Positions 39,846 through 53,436 of a stretch of 64,000 nt of DNA are shown piece by piece. Every line of letters begins with the position of its first letter. Within the stretch, counting starts at the first letter, position 1. Both the position numbers and the translations under genes were made by a program. The notes beneath the pieces were generated by a model, which worked only from the letters and a program-made list of their open reading frames with translations, was not told the DNA's origin and made no database searches. This DNA is from Auanema rhodensis (Eukaryota; Nematoda; Chromadorea; Rhabditida; Rhabditidae): the NCBI GenBank assembly GCA_964057225.1, contig OZ059900.1, positions 22,955,638-23,019,637 on the forward strand, read 5' to 3'.

Positions 39846-41434
39846 TATATTACACAAGCAGTCCGTGTTCATGAAGCTTGATATAATTGAGTAAACTAAG
39901 TCGTATTATAATAAAGCTGTCATTCAAATGTTTGCGTATTGCGTACTGCCTGTTTCCAATTATATTATCAGTGCAGGCTCTGAAAGTTTTTCATTATCAA
40001 GGAATCGCGTTCTAAATATTATAACTCGCGTACTGGAAAGTTAGTTAAAAAAAGAAACGAAACTATCATTGCTATCATCTATTGCACAAACAGTCCGTGT
40101 TCATGAAGCTTGATATGATTGAGTAAACTAAGTCGTATTGTAATAAAGCTGTCATTCAAATGTTTGCGTATTTCCTGTTGCCAGTTATATTATCAGTGCA
40201 GGCTCTAAAAATTTTTCATTATCAAGGAATCGCGTTCTAAATATTATAACTCGCGTACTGGAAAGTTAGTTAAAAAAAGAAACGAAACTATCATTGCTAT
40301 CATCTATTGCACAAACAGTCCGTGTTCATGAAGCTTGATATGATTGAGTAAACTAAGTCGTATTGTAATAAAGCTGTCATTCAAATGTTTGCGTATTGCC
40401 TGTTGCCAGTTATATTATCAGTGCAGGCTCTAAAAATTTTTCATTATCAAGGAATCGCGTTCTAAATATTATAACTCGCGTACTGGAAAGTTAGTTAAAA
40501 AAAGAAACGAAACTATCATTGCTATCATCTATTGCACAAACAGTCCGTGTTCATGAAGCTTGATATGATTGAGTAAACTAAGTCGTATTGTAATAAAGCT
40601 GTCATTCAAATGTTTGCGTATTGCCTGTTGCCAGTTATATTATCAGTGCAGGCTCTGAAAGTTTTTTATAATCAAAGAATCACGTTCTAAATATTATAAC
40701 TCGCGTACAGGAAAGTTAATTAAAAACAGAAACGAAACTATTATTGCTATTATATATTACACAAGCAGTCCGTGTTCATGAAGATTGGTATGATTGAGTA
40801 AACTAAGTCCTATTGTAATAAAGCTGTCATTCAAATGTTTTAGTATTGCCTGTTTCCAGTTATATTATCAGTGCAGGCTCTGAAAGTTTTTCATTATCAA
40901 GGAATCGCGTTCTAAATATTATAACTCGCGTACTGGAAAGTTAGTTAAAAAAAGAAACGAAACTATCATTGCTATCATCTATTGCACAAACAGTCCGTGT
41001 TCATGAAGCTTGATATGATTGAGTAAACTAAGTCGTATTGTAATAAAGCTGTCATTCAAATGTTTCCGTATTGCCTGTTGCCAGTTATATTATCAGTGCA
41101 GGCTCTAAACATTTTTCATTATGAAGCAATCGCGTTCTAAATATGATAACTCGCGTACTGGAAAGTTAATTAAAAAAAGAAACGAAACTATCATTGCTAT
41201 CATCTATTACACAAGCAGTCCCTGTTCATGAAGCTTGATATGATTGAGTAAGCTAAGTCGTATTGTATTAAAGCTGTCATTCAAATATTTGCGTATCGCG
41301 TACTGCCTGTTTCCAGTTATATTATCAGTGCAGGCTCTAAAAATTTTTCATTATGAAGGAATCACGTTCTAAATATAATAACTCGCGTACTGGAAAGTTA
41401 TTTGAAAACAGAAACGAAACTATTATTGCTATTA
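38257..41434 (-). repeat. 1589-bp tandem duplication (seven monomers) in satellite B
   Basis: The two halves are about 38257-39845 and 39846-41434. TTACACAAGC is at 38261 and 39850, TATTTCCTG at 38580 and 40169, and GTTCATGAAGATTGG at 39185 and 40774, all 1589 bp apart. The length equals five 225-bp plus two 232-bp monomers. The private AATAAAACTG change of the first half is missing from the second. Confidence 0.85.
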
Positions 41435-42884
41435 TCTATTACACAAACAGTCCGTGTTCATGAAGCTTGATATGATTGAGTAAACTAAGTCGTATTGTAA
41501 TAAAGCTGTCATTCAAATGTTTCCGTATTGCCTGTTGCCAGTTATATTATCAGTGCAGGCTCTAAACATTTTTCATTATGAAGCAATCGCGTTCTAAATA
41601 TGATAACTCGCGTACTGGAAAGTTAATTAAAAAAAGAAACGAAATTATCATTGCTATCATCTATTGCACAAACAGTCCGTGTTGATGAAGCTTGATATAA
41701 TTGAGTAAACTAAGTCGTATTGTAATAAAGCTGTCATTCAAATGTTTGCGTATTGCCTGTTGCCAGTTATATTATCAGTGCAGGCTCTGAAAGTTTTTTA
41801 TAATCAAAGAATCACGTTCTAAATATTATAACTCGCGTACAGGAAAGTTAATTAAAAACAGAAACGAAACTATTATTGCTATTATATATTACACAAGCAG
41901 TCCGTGTTCATGAAGATTGGTATGATTGAGTAAACTAAGTCCTATTGTAATAAAGCTGTCATTCAAATGTTTTAGTATTGCCTGTTTCCAGTTATATTAT
42001 CAGTGCAGGCTCTGAAAGTTTTTCATTATCAAGGAATCGCGTTCTAAATATTATAACTCGCGTACTGGAAAGTTAGTTAAAAAAAGAAACGAAACTATCA
42101 TTGCTATCATCTATTGCACAAACAGTCCGTGTTCATGAAGCTTGATATGATTGAGTAAACTAAGTCGTATTGTAATAAAGCTGTCATTCAAATGTTTCCG
42201 TATTGCCTGTTGCCAGTTATATTATCAGTGCAGGCTCTAAACATTTTTCATTATGAAGCAATCGCGTTCTAAATATGATAACTCGCGTACTGGAAAGTTA
42301 ATTAAAAAAAGAAACGAAACTATCATTGCTATCATCTATTACACAAGCAGTCCCTGTTCATGAAGCTTGATATGATTGAGTAAGCTAAGTCGTATTGTAT
42401 TAAAGCTGTCATTCAAATATTTGCGTATCGCGTACTGCCTGTTTCCAGTTATATTATCAGTGCAGGCTCTAAAAATTTTTCATTATGAAGGAATCACGTT
42501 CTAAATATAATAACTCGCGTACTGGAAAGTTATTTGAAAACAGAAACGAAACTATTATTGCTATTATCTATTACACAAACAGTCCGTGTTCATGAAGCTT
42601 GATATGATTGAGTAAACTAAGTCGTATTGTAATAAAGCTGTCATTCAAATGTTTCCGTATTGCCTGTTGCCAGTTATATTATCAGTGCAGGCTCTAAACA
42701 TTTTTCATTATGAAGCAATCGCGTTCTAAATATGATAACTCGCGTACTGGAAAGTTAATTAAAAAAAGAAACGAAATTATCATTGCTATCATCTATTGCA
42801 CAAACAGTCCGTGTTGATGAAGCTTGATATAATTGAGTAAACTAAGTCGTATTGTAATAAAGCTGTCATTCAAATGTTTGCGTA
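40621..42884 (-). repeat. 1132-bp tandem duplication (five monomers) in satellite B
   Basis: The halves are 40621-41752 and 41753-42884. GTTTTTTATA is at 40661 and 41793, and GTTCATGAAGATTGG at 40774 and 41906, all 1132 bp apart. The length equals four 225-bp and one 232-bp monomer. The partner similarity ends at 41753, where the first half turns to TTGCCTG while the second continues with TCGCGTACTG. Confidence 0.85.
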
Positions 42885-43018
42885 TCGCGTACTGCCTGTT
42901 TCCAGTTATATTATCAGTGCAGGCTCTAAAAATTTTTCATTATGAAGGAATCACGTTCTAAATATAATAACTCGCGTACTGGAAAGTTATTTGAAAACAG
43001 AAACGAAACTATTATTGC

Positions 43019-46000
43019 TATTATCTATTACACAAACAGTCCGTGTTCATGACTCTTGATATGATTGAGTAAACTAAGTCGTATTGTAATAAAGCTGTCA
43101 TTCAAATATTTGCGTATCGCGTACTGCCTGTTTCCAGTTATATTATCAGTGCAGGCTCTAAAAATTTTTCATAATCAAGGAATCACGTTCTAAATATTAT
43201 AACTCGCGTACAGGAAAGTTAATTAAAAACAGAAACGAAACTATTATTGCTATTATCTATTACACAAACAGTCCGTGTTCATGAAGATTGGTATGATTGA
43301 GTAAACTAAGTCCTATTGTAATAAAGCTGTCATTCAAATGTTTGCGTATTGCCTGTTGCCAGTTATATTATCAGTGCAGGCTCTAAACATTTTTCATTAT
43401 GAAGCAATCGCGTTCTAAATATGATAACTCGCGTACTGGAAAGTTAATTAAAAAAAGAAACGAAACTATCATTGCTATCATCTATTACACAAACAGTCCC
43501 TGTTCATGAAGCTTGATATGATTGAGTAAGCTAAGTCGTATTGTAATAAAGCTGTCATTCAAATGTTTGCGTATTGCGTACTGCCTGTTTCCAATTATAT
43601 TATCAGTGCAGGCTCTAAAAATTTTTCATTATGAAGGAATCACGTTCTAAATATAATAACTCGCGTACTGGAAAGTTAATTGAAAAAAGAAACGAAATAA
43701 TCATTGCTATCATCTATTGCACAAACAGTCCGTGTTCATGAAGCTTGATATGATTGAGTAAACTAAGTCCTATTGTAATAAAGCTGTCATTCAAATGTTT
43801 TAGTATTGCCTGTTTCCAGTTATATTATCAGTGCAGGCTCTAAAAATTTTTCATTATGAAGGAATCACGTTCTAAATATTGTAACTCGCGTACAGGAAAG
43901 TTAATTAAAAACAGAAACAAAACTATTATTGCTATTATATATTACACAAGCAGTCCGTGTTCATGAAGCTTGATATAATTGAGTAAACTAAGTCGTATTG
44001 TAATAAAGCTGTCATTCAAATGTTTGCCTATTGCGTACTGCCTGTTTCCAATTATATTATCAGTGCAGGCTCTGAAAGTTTTTCATAATCAAGGAATCAC
44101 GTTCTAAATATTATAACTCGCGTACAGGAAAGTTAATTAAAAACAGAAACGAAACTATTATTGCTATTATCTATTACACAAACAGTCCGTGTTCATGAAG
44201 ATTGGTATGATTGAGTAAACTAAGTCCTATTGTAATAAAGCTGTCATTCAAATGTTTTAGTATTGCCTGTTTCCAGTTATATTATCAGTGCAGGCTCTAA
44301 AAAGTTTTCATTATGAAGGAATCACGTTCTAAATATAATAACTCGCGTACTGGAAAGTTAATTGAAAAAAGAAACGAAATTATCATTGCTATCATCTATT
44401 GCACAAACAGTCCGTGTTCATGAAGCTTGATATAATTGAGTAAACTAAGTCGTATTGTAATAAAGCTGCCATTCAAATGTTTGCGTATTGCGTACTGCCT
44501 GTTTCCAATTATATTATCAGTGCAGGCTCTGAAAGTTTTTTATAATCAAAGAATCACGTTCTAAATATTATAACTCGCGTACAGGAAAGTTAATTAAAAA
44601 CAGAAACGAAACTATTATTGCTATTATATATTACACAAGCAGTCCGTGTTCATGAAGCTTGATATAATTGAGTAAACTAAGTCGTATTATAATAAAACTG
44701 TCATTCAAATGTTTTCGTATTGCGTACTGCCTGTTTCCAATTATATTATCAGTGCAGGCTCTGAAAGTTTTTCATTATCAAGGAATCGCGTTCTAAATAT
44801 TATAACTCGCGTACTGGAAAGTTAGTTAGAAAAAGAAACGAAACTATCATTGCTATCATCTATTGCACAAACAGTCCGTGTTCATGAAGCTTGATATGAT
44901 TGAGTAAACTAAGTCGTATTGTAATAAAGCTGTCATTCAAATGTTTGCGTATTTCCTGTTGCCAGTTATATTATCAGTGGAGGCTCTAAAAATTTTTCAT
45001 TATCAAGGAATCGCGTTCTAAATATTATAACTCGCGTACTGGAAAGTTAGTTAAAAAAAGAAACGAAACTATCATTGCTATCATCTATTGCACAAACAGT
45101 CCGTGGTCATGAAGCTTGATATGATTGAGTAAACTAAGTCGTATTGTAATAAAGCTGTCATTCAAATGTTTGCGTATTGCCTGTTGCCAGTTATATTATC
45201 AGTGCAGGCTCTAAAAATTTTTCATTATCAAGGAATCGCGTTCTAAATATTATAACTCGCGTACTGGAAAGTTAGTTAAAAAAAGAAACGAAACTATCAT
45301 TGCTATCATCTATTGCACAAACAGTCCGTGTTCATGAAGCTTGATATGATTGAGTAAACTAAGTCGTATTGTAATAAAGCTGTCATTCAAATGTTTGCGT
45401 ATTGCCTGTTGCCAGTTATATTATCAGTGCAGGCTCTGAAAGTTTTTTATAATCAAAGAATCACGTTCTAAATATTATAACTCGCGTACAGGAAAGTTAA
45501 TTAAAAACAGAAACGAAACTATTATTGCTATTATATATTACACAAGCAGTCCGTGTTCATGAAGATTGGTATGATTGAGTAAACTAAGTCCTATTGTAAT
45601 AAAGCTGTCATTCAAATGTTTTAGTATTGCCTGTTTCCAGTTATATTATCAGTGCAGGCTCTGAAAGTTTTTCATTATCAAGGAATCGCGTTCTAAATAT
45701 TATAACTCGCGTACTGGAAAGTTAGTTAAAAAAAGAAACGAAACTATCATTGCTATCATCTATTGCACAAACAGTCCGTGTTCATGAAGCTTGATATGAT
45801 TGAGTAAACTAAGTCGTATTGTAATAAAGCTGTCATTCAAATGTTTCCGTATTGCCTGTTGCCAGTTATATTATCAGTGCAGGCTCTAAACATTTTTCAT
45901 TATGAAGCAATCGCGTTCTAAATATGATAACTCGCGTACTGGAAAGTTAATTAAAAAAAGAAACGAAACTATCATTGCTATCATCTATTACACAAGCAGT

Positions 46001-46667
46001 CCCTGTTCATGAAGCTTGATATGATTGAGTAAGCTAAGTCGTATTGTATTAAAGCTGTCATTCAAATATTTGCGTATCGCGTACTGCCTGTTTCCAGTTA
46101 TATTATCAGTGCAGGCTCTAAAAATTTTTCATTATGAAGGAATCACGTTCTAAATATAATAACTCGCGTACTGGAAAGTTATTTGAAAACAGAAACGAAA
46201 CTATTATTGCTATTATCTATTACACAAACAGTCCGTGTTCATGAAGCTTGATATGATTGAGTAAACTAAGTCGTATTGTAATAAAGCTGTCATTCAAATG
46301 TTTCCGTATTGCCTGTTGCCAGTTATATTATCAGTGCAGGCTCTAAACATTTTTCATTATGAAGCAATCGCGTTCTAAATATGATAACTCGCGTACTGGA
46401 AAGTTAATTAAAAAAAGAAACGAAATTATCATTGCTATCATCTATTGCACAAACAGTCCGTGTTGATGAAGCTTGATATAATTGAGTAAACTAAGTCGTA
46501 TTGTAATAAAGCTGTCATTCAAATGTTTGCGTATCGCGTACTGCCTGTTTCCAGTTATATTATCAGTGCAGGCTCTAAAAATTTTTCATTATGAAGGAAT
46601 CACGTTCTAAATATAATAACTCGCGTACTGGAAAGTTATTTGAAAACAGAAACGAAACTATTATTGC
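43019..46667 (-). repeat. 3649-bp satellite B HOR unit, copy 3
   Basis: It aligns with copy 2 at a constant offset of 6370 bp: CCGTGTTCATGACTC at 36671 and 43041, TGTTTGCCT at 37651 and 44021, and the private AATAAAACTG at 38321 and 44691. The offset is the sum of the three periods 3649, 1589 and 1132. Sharing of private changes makes copies 2 and 3 closest relatives. Confidence 0.85.
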
Positions 46668-48877
46668 TATTATCTATTACACAAACAGTCCGTGTTCATG
46701 ACTCTTGATATGATTGAGTAAACTAAGTCGTATTGTAATAAAGCTGTCATTCAAATATTTGCGTATCGCGTACTGCCTGTTTCCAGTTATATTATCAGTG
46801 CAGGCTCTAAAAATTTTTCATAATCAAGGAATCACGTTCTAAATATTATAACTCGCGTACAGGAAAGTTAATTAAAAACAGAAACGAAACTATTATTGCT
46901 ATTATCTATTACACAAACAGTCCGTGTTCATGAAGATTGGTATGATTGAGTAAACTAAGTCCTATTGTAATAAAGCTGTCATTCAAATGTTTGCGTATTG
47001 CCTGTTGCCAGTTATATTATCAGTGCAGGCTCTAAACATTTTTCATTATGAAGCAATCGCGTTCTAAATATGATAACTCGCGTACTGGAAAGTTAATTAA
47101 AAAAAGAAACGAAACTATCATTGCTATCATCTATTACACAAACAGTCCCTGTTCATGAAGCTTGATATGATTGAGTAAGCTAAGTCGTATTGTAATAAAG
47201 CTGTCATTCAAATGTTTGCGTATTGCGTACTGCCTGTTTGCAATTATATTATCAGTGCAGGCTCTAAAAATTTTTCATTATGAAGGAATCACGTTCTAAA
47301 TATAATAACTCGCGTACTGGAAAGTTAATTGAAAAAAGAAACGAAATAATCATTGCTATCATCTATTGCACAAACAGTCCGTGTTCATGAAGCTTGATAT
47401 GATTGAGTAAACTAAGTCCTATTGTAATAAAGCTGTCATTCAAATGTTTTAGTATTGCCTGTTTCCAGTTATATTATCAGTGCAGGCTCTAAAAATTTTT
47501 CATTATGAAGGAATCACGTTCTAAATATTGTAACTCGCGTACAGGAAAGTTAATTAAAAACAGAAACAAGACTATTATTGCTATTATATATTACACAAGC
47601 AGTCCGTGTTCATGAAGCTTGATATAATTGAGTAAACTAAGTCGTATTGTAATAAAGCTGTCATTCAAATGTTTGCCTATTGCGTACTGCCTGTTTCCAA
47701 TTATATTATCAGTGCAGGCTCTGAAAGTTTTTCATAATCAAGGAATCACGTTCTAAATATTATAACTCGCGTACAGGAAAGTTAATTAAAAACAGAAACG
47801 AAACTATTATTGCTATTATCTATTACACAAACAGTCCGTGTTCATGAAGATTGGTATGATTGAGTAAACTAAGTCCTATTGTAATAAAGCTGTCATTCTA
47901 ATGTTTTAGTATTGCCTGTTTCCAGTTATATTATCAGTGCAGGCTCTAAAAAGTTTTCATTATGAAGGAATCACGTTCTAAATATAATAACTCGCGTACT
48001 GGAAAGTTAATTGAAAAAAGAAACGAAATTATCATTGCTATCATCTATTGCACAAACAGTCCGTGTTCATGAAGCTTGATATAATTGAGTAAACTAAGTC
48101 GTATTGTAATAAAGCTGCCATTCAAATGTTTGCGTATTGCGTACTGCCTGTTTCCAATTATATTATCAGTTCAGGCTCTGAAAGTTTTTTATAATCAAAG
48201 AATCACGTTCTAAATATTATAACTCGCGTACAGGAAAGTTAATTAAAAACAGAAACGAAACTATTATTGCTATTATATATTACACAAGCAGTCCGTGTTC
48301 ATGAAGCTTGATATAATTGAGTAAACTAAGTCGTATTATAATAAAGCTGTCATTCAAATGTTTGCGTATTGCGTACTGCCTGTTTCCAATTATATTATCA
48401 GTGCAGGCTCTGAAAGTTTTTCATTATCAAGGAATCGCGTTCTAAATATTATAACTCGCGTACTGGAAAGTTAGTTAAAAAAAGAAACGAAACTATCATT
48501 GCTATCATCTATTGCACAAACAGTCCGTGTTCATGAAGCTTGATATGATTGAGTAAACTAAGTCGTATTGTAATAAAGCTGTCATTCAAATGTTTGCGTA
48601 TTTCCTGTTGCCAGTTATATTATCAGTGCAGGCTCTAAAAATTTTTCATTATCAAGGAATCGCGTTCTAAATATTATAACTCGCGTACTGGAAAGTTAGT
48701 TAAAAAAAGAAACGAAACTATCATTGCTATCATCTATTGCACAAACAGTCCGTGTTCATGAAGCTTGATATGATTGAGTAAACTAAGTCGTATTGTAATA
48801 AAGCTGTCATTCAAATGTTTGCGTATTGCCTGTTGCCAGTTATATTATCAGTGCAGGCTCTAAAAATTTTTCATTAT
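46668..48877 (-). repeat. 3649-bp satellite B HOR unit, copy 4 (partial)
   Basis: It follows copy 3 at the 3649-bp period: CCGTGTTCATGACTC at 43041 and 46690, TGTTTGCCT at 44021 and 47670, and TATTTCCTG at 44950 and 48599. The match ends near 48877, where the sequence switches to a TTATGAAGG monomer. It lacks the AATAAAACTG change and carries CATTCTAATG near 47888, as copy 1 does near 34224. Confidence 0.82.
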
Positions 48878-49082
48878 GAAGGAATCACGTTCTAAATATA
48901 ATAACTCGCGTACTGGAAAGTTAATTGAAAAAAGAAACGAAATAATCATTGCTATCATCTATTGCACAAACAGTCCGTGTTCATGAAGCTTGATATGAAT
49001 TAGTAAACTAAGTCCTATTGTAATAAAGCTGTCATTCAAATGTTTTAGTATTGCCTGTTTCCAGTTATATTATCAGTGCAGG

Positions 49083-50530
49083 CTCTAAAAATTTTTCATT
49101 ATGAAGGAATCACGTTCTAAATATAATAACTCGCGTACAGGAAAGTTAATTAAAAACAGAAACGAAACTATTATTGCTATTATATATTACACAAGCAGTC
49201 CGTGTTCATGAAGCTTGATATAATTGAGTAAACTAAGTCGTATTGTAATAAAGCTGTCATTCAAATGCTTGCGTATTGCGTACTGCCTGTTTCCAATTAT
49301 ATTATCAGTGCAGGCTCTGAAAGTTTTTCATAATCAAGGAATCACGTTCTAAATATTATAACTCGCGTACAGGAAAGTTAATTAAAAACAGAAACAAAAC
49401 TATTATTGCAATTATATATTACACAAGCAGTCCGTGTTCATGAAGCTTGATATAATTGAGTAAACTAAGTCGTATTGTAATAAAGCTGTCATTCAAATGT
49501 TTTAGTATTGCCTGTTTCCAGTTATATTATCAGTGCAGGCTCTAAAAATTTTTCATTATGAAGGAATCACGTTCTAAATATAATAACTCGCGTACAGGAA
49601 AGTTAATTAAAAACAGAAACAAAACTATTATTGCAATTATATATTACACAAGCAGTCCGTGTTCATGAAGCTTGATATAATTGAGTAAACTAAGTCGTAT
49701 TGTAATAAAGCTGTCATTCAAATGCTTGCGTATTGCGTACTGCCTGTTTCCAATTATATTATCAGTGCAGGCTCTGAAAGTTTTTCATAATCAAGGAATC
49801 ACGTTCTAAATATTATAACTCGCGTACAGGAAAGTTAATTAAAAACAGAAACAAAACTATTATTGCAATTATATATTACACAAGCAGTCCGTGTTCATGA
49901 AGCTTGATATAATTGAGTAAACTAAGTCCTATTGTAATAAAGCTGTCATTCAAATGTTTTAGTATTGCCTGTTTCCAGTTATATTATCAGTGCAGGCTCT
50001 AAAAATTTTTCATTATGAAGGAATCACGTTCTAAATATAATAACTCGCGTACAGGAAAGTTAATTAAAAACAGAAACGAAACTATTATTGCTATTATATA
50101 TTACACAAGCAGTCCGTGTTCATGAAGCTTGATATAATTGAGTAAACTAAGTCGTATTGTAATAAAGCTGTCATTCAAATGCTTGCGTATTGCGTACTGC
50201 CTGTTTCCAATTATATTATCAGTGCAGGCTCTGAAAGTTTTTCATAATCAAGGAATCACGTTCTAAATATTATAACTCGCGTACAGGAAAGTTAATTAAA
50301 AACAGAAACGAAACTATTATTGCTATTATCTATTACACAAACAGTCCGTGTTCATGAAGATTGGTATGATTGAGTAAACTAAGTCCTATTGTAATAAAGC
50401 TGTCATTCTAATGTTTTAGTATTGCCTGTTTCCAGTTATATTATCAGTGCAGGCTCTAAAAAGTTTTCATTATGAAGGAATCACGTTCTAAATATAATAA
50501 CTCGCGTACTGGAAAGTTAATTGAAAAAAG
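49083..50530 (-). repeat. Local 457-bp dimer amplification in satellite B
   Basis: The private variant TCAAATGCTT is at 49261, 49718 and 50175, each 457 bp apart (225+232). Another private variant, ATTGCAATT, is at 49405, 49630 and 49862, alternating 225 and 232 bp. Neither variant is seen elsewhere in the window. Edges are approximate. Confidence 0.85.
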
Positions 50531-50716
50531 AAACGAAATTATCATTGCTATCATCTATTACATAAGCAGTCCCTGTTCATGAAGCTTGATATGATTGAGT
50601 AAGCTAAGTCGTATTGTAATAAAGCTGTCATTCAAATGTTTGCGTATTGCGTACTGCCTGTTTCCAGTTATATTATCAGTGCAGGCTCTGAAAGTTTTTC
50701 ATAATCAAGGAATCAC

Positions 50717-53436
50717 GTTCTAAATATTATAACTCGCGTACTGGAAAGTTAGTTAAAAAAAGAAACGAAACTATCATTGCTATCATCTATTGCACAAACA
50801 GTCCGTGTTCATGAAGCTTGATATGATTGAGTAAACTAAGTCGTATTGTAATAAAGCTGTCATTCAAATGTTTGCGTATTTCCTGTTGCCAGTTATATTA
50901 TCAGTGCAGGCTCTAAAAATTTTTCATTATCAAGGAATCGCGTTCTAAATATTATAACTCGCGTACTGGAAAGTTAGTTAAAAAAAGAAACGAAACTATC
51001 ATTGCTATCATCTATTGCACAAACAGTCCGTGTTCATGAAGCTTGATATGATTGAGTAAACTAAGTCGTATTGTAATAAAGCTGTCATTCAAATGTTTGC
51101 GTATTGCCTGTTTCCAGTTATATTATCAGTGCAGGCTCTAAAAATTTTTCATTATGAAGGAATCACGTTCTAAATATAATAACTCGCGTACTGGAAAGTT
51201 AATTGAAAAAAGAAACGAAATAATCATTGCTATCATCTATTGCACAAACAGTCCCTGTTCATGAAGCTTGATATGATTGAGTAAACTAAGTCCTATTGTA
51301 ATAAAGCTGTCATTCAAATGTTTTAGTATTGCCTGTTTCCAGTTATATTATCAGCGCAGGCTCTAAAAATTTTTCATTATGAAGGAATCACGTTCTAAAT
51401 ATAATAACTCGCGTACAGGAAAGTTAATTAAAAACAGAAACGAAACTATTATTGCTATTATATATTACACAAGCAGTCCGTGTTCATGAGGCTTGATATA
51501 ATTGAGTAAACTAAGTCGTATTGTAATAAAGCTGTCATTCAAATGTTTGCGTATTGCGTACTGCCTGTTTCCAATTATATTATCAGTGCAGGCTCTGAAA
51601 GTTTTTCATAATCAAGGAATCACGTTCTAAATATTATAACTCGCGTACAGGAAAGTTAATTAAAAACAGAAACAAAACTATTATTGCTATTATATATTAC
51701 ACAAGCAGTCCGTGTTCATGAAGCTTGATATAATTGAGTAAACTAAGTCGTATTGTAATAAAGCTGTCATTCAAATGTTTGCGTATTGCGTACTGCCTGT
51801 TTCCAATTATATTATCAGTGCAGGCTCTGAAAGTTTTTCATAATCAAGGAATCACGTTCTAAATATTATAACTCGCGTACAGGAAAGTTAATTAAAAACA
51901 GAAACGAAACTATTATTGCTATTATCTATTACACAAACAGTCCGTGTTCATGAAGATTGGTATGATTTAGTAAACTAAGTCCTATTGTAATAAAGCTGTC
52001 ATTCTAATGTTTTAGTATTGCCTGTTTCCAGTTATATTATCAGTGCAGGCTCTAAAAAGTTTTCATTATGAAGAAATCACGTTCTAAATATAATAACTCG
52101 CGTACTGGAAAGTTAATTGAAAAAAGAAACGAAATTATCATTGCTATCATCTATTACATAAGCAGTCCCTGTTCATGAAGCTTGATATGATTGAGTAAGC
52201 TAAGTCGTCTTGTATTAAAGCTGTCATTCAAATATTTGCGTATCGCGTACTGCCTGTTTCCAGTTATATTATCAGTGCAGGCTCTGAAAGTTTTTCATAA
52301 TCAAGGAATCACGTTCTAAATATTATAACTCGCGTACAGGAAAGTTAATTAAAAACAGAAACGAAACTATTATTGCTATTATATATTACACAAGCAGTCC
52401 GTGTTCATGAAGCTTGATATAATTGAGTAAACTAAGTCGTATTATAATAAAGCTGTCATTCAAATGTTTGCGTATTGCGTACTGCCTGTTTCCAATTATA
52501 TTATCAGTGCAGGCTCTGAAAGTTTTTCATTATCAAGGAATCGCGTTCTAAATATTATAACTCGCGTACTGGAAAGTTAGTTAAAAAAAGAAACGAAACT
52601 ATCATTGCTATCATCTATTACACAAGCAGTCCCTGTTCATGAAGCTTGATATGATTGAGTAAGCTAAGTCGTCTTGTATTAAAGCTGTCATTCAAATATT
52701 TGCGTATCGCGTACTGCCTGTTTCCAGTTATATTATCAGTGCAGGCTCTAAAAATTTTTCATAATCAAGGAATCACGTTCTAAATATTATAACTCGCGTA
52801 CAGGAAAGTTAATTAAAAACAGAAACGAAACTATTATTGCTATTATCTATTACACAAACAGTCCGTGTTCATGAAGATTGGTATGATTGAGTAAACTAAG
52901 TCCTATTGTAATAAAGCTGTCATTCAAATGTTTTAGTATTGCCTGTTTCCAGTTATATTATCAGTGCAGGCTCTGAAAGTTTTTCATTATCAAGGAATCG
53001 CGTTCTAAATATTATAGCTCGCGTACTGGAAAGTTAATTAAAAAAAGAAACGAAACTATCATTGCTATCATCTATTGCACAAACAGTCCGTGTTCATGAA
53101 GCTTGATATGATTGAGGAAACTAAGTTGTATTGTAATAAAGCTGCCATTCAAATGTTTGCGTATTGCGTACTGCCTGTTTCCAATTATATTATCAGTGCA
53201 GGCTCTGAAAGTTTTTCATAATCAAAGAATCACGTTCTAAATATTATAACTCGCGTACAGGAAAGTTAATTAAAAACAGAAACGAAACTATTATTGCTAT
53301 TATATATTACACAAGCAGTCCGTGTTCATGAAGCTTGATATAATTGAGTAAACTAAGTCGTATTATAATAAAGCTGTCATTCAAATGTTTGCGTATTGCG
53401 TACTGCCTGTTTCCAATTATATTATCAGTGCAGGCT
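50717..53436 (-). repeat. 2.7-kb segmental repeat in satellite B, copy 1
   Basis: It matches 55315-58034 at a constant 4598-bp offset: GTATTTCCTG at 50876 and 55474, TCAGCGCAGG at 51351 and 55949, TATGATTTAG at 51961 and 56559, and GAGGAAACTAAG at 53114 and 57712. The offset equals 20 monomers (six of 225 and 14 of 232 bp). The copies are very similar; one difference noted is CAGTCCCTG versus CAGTCCGTG near 51250 and 55848. Confidence 0.85.
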
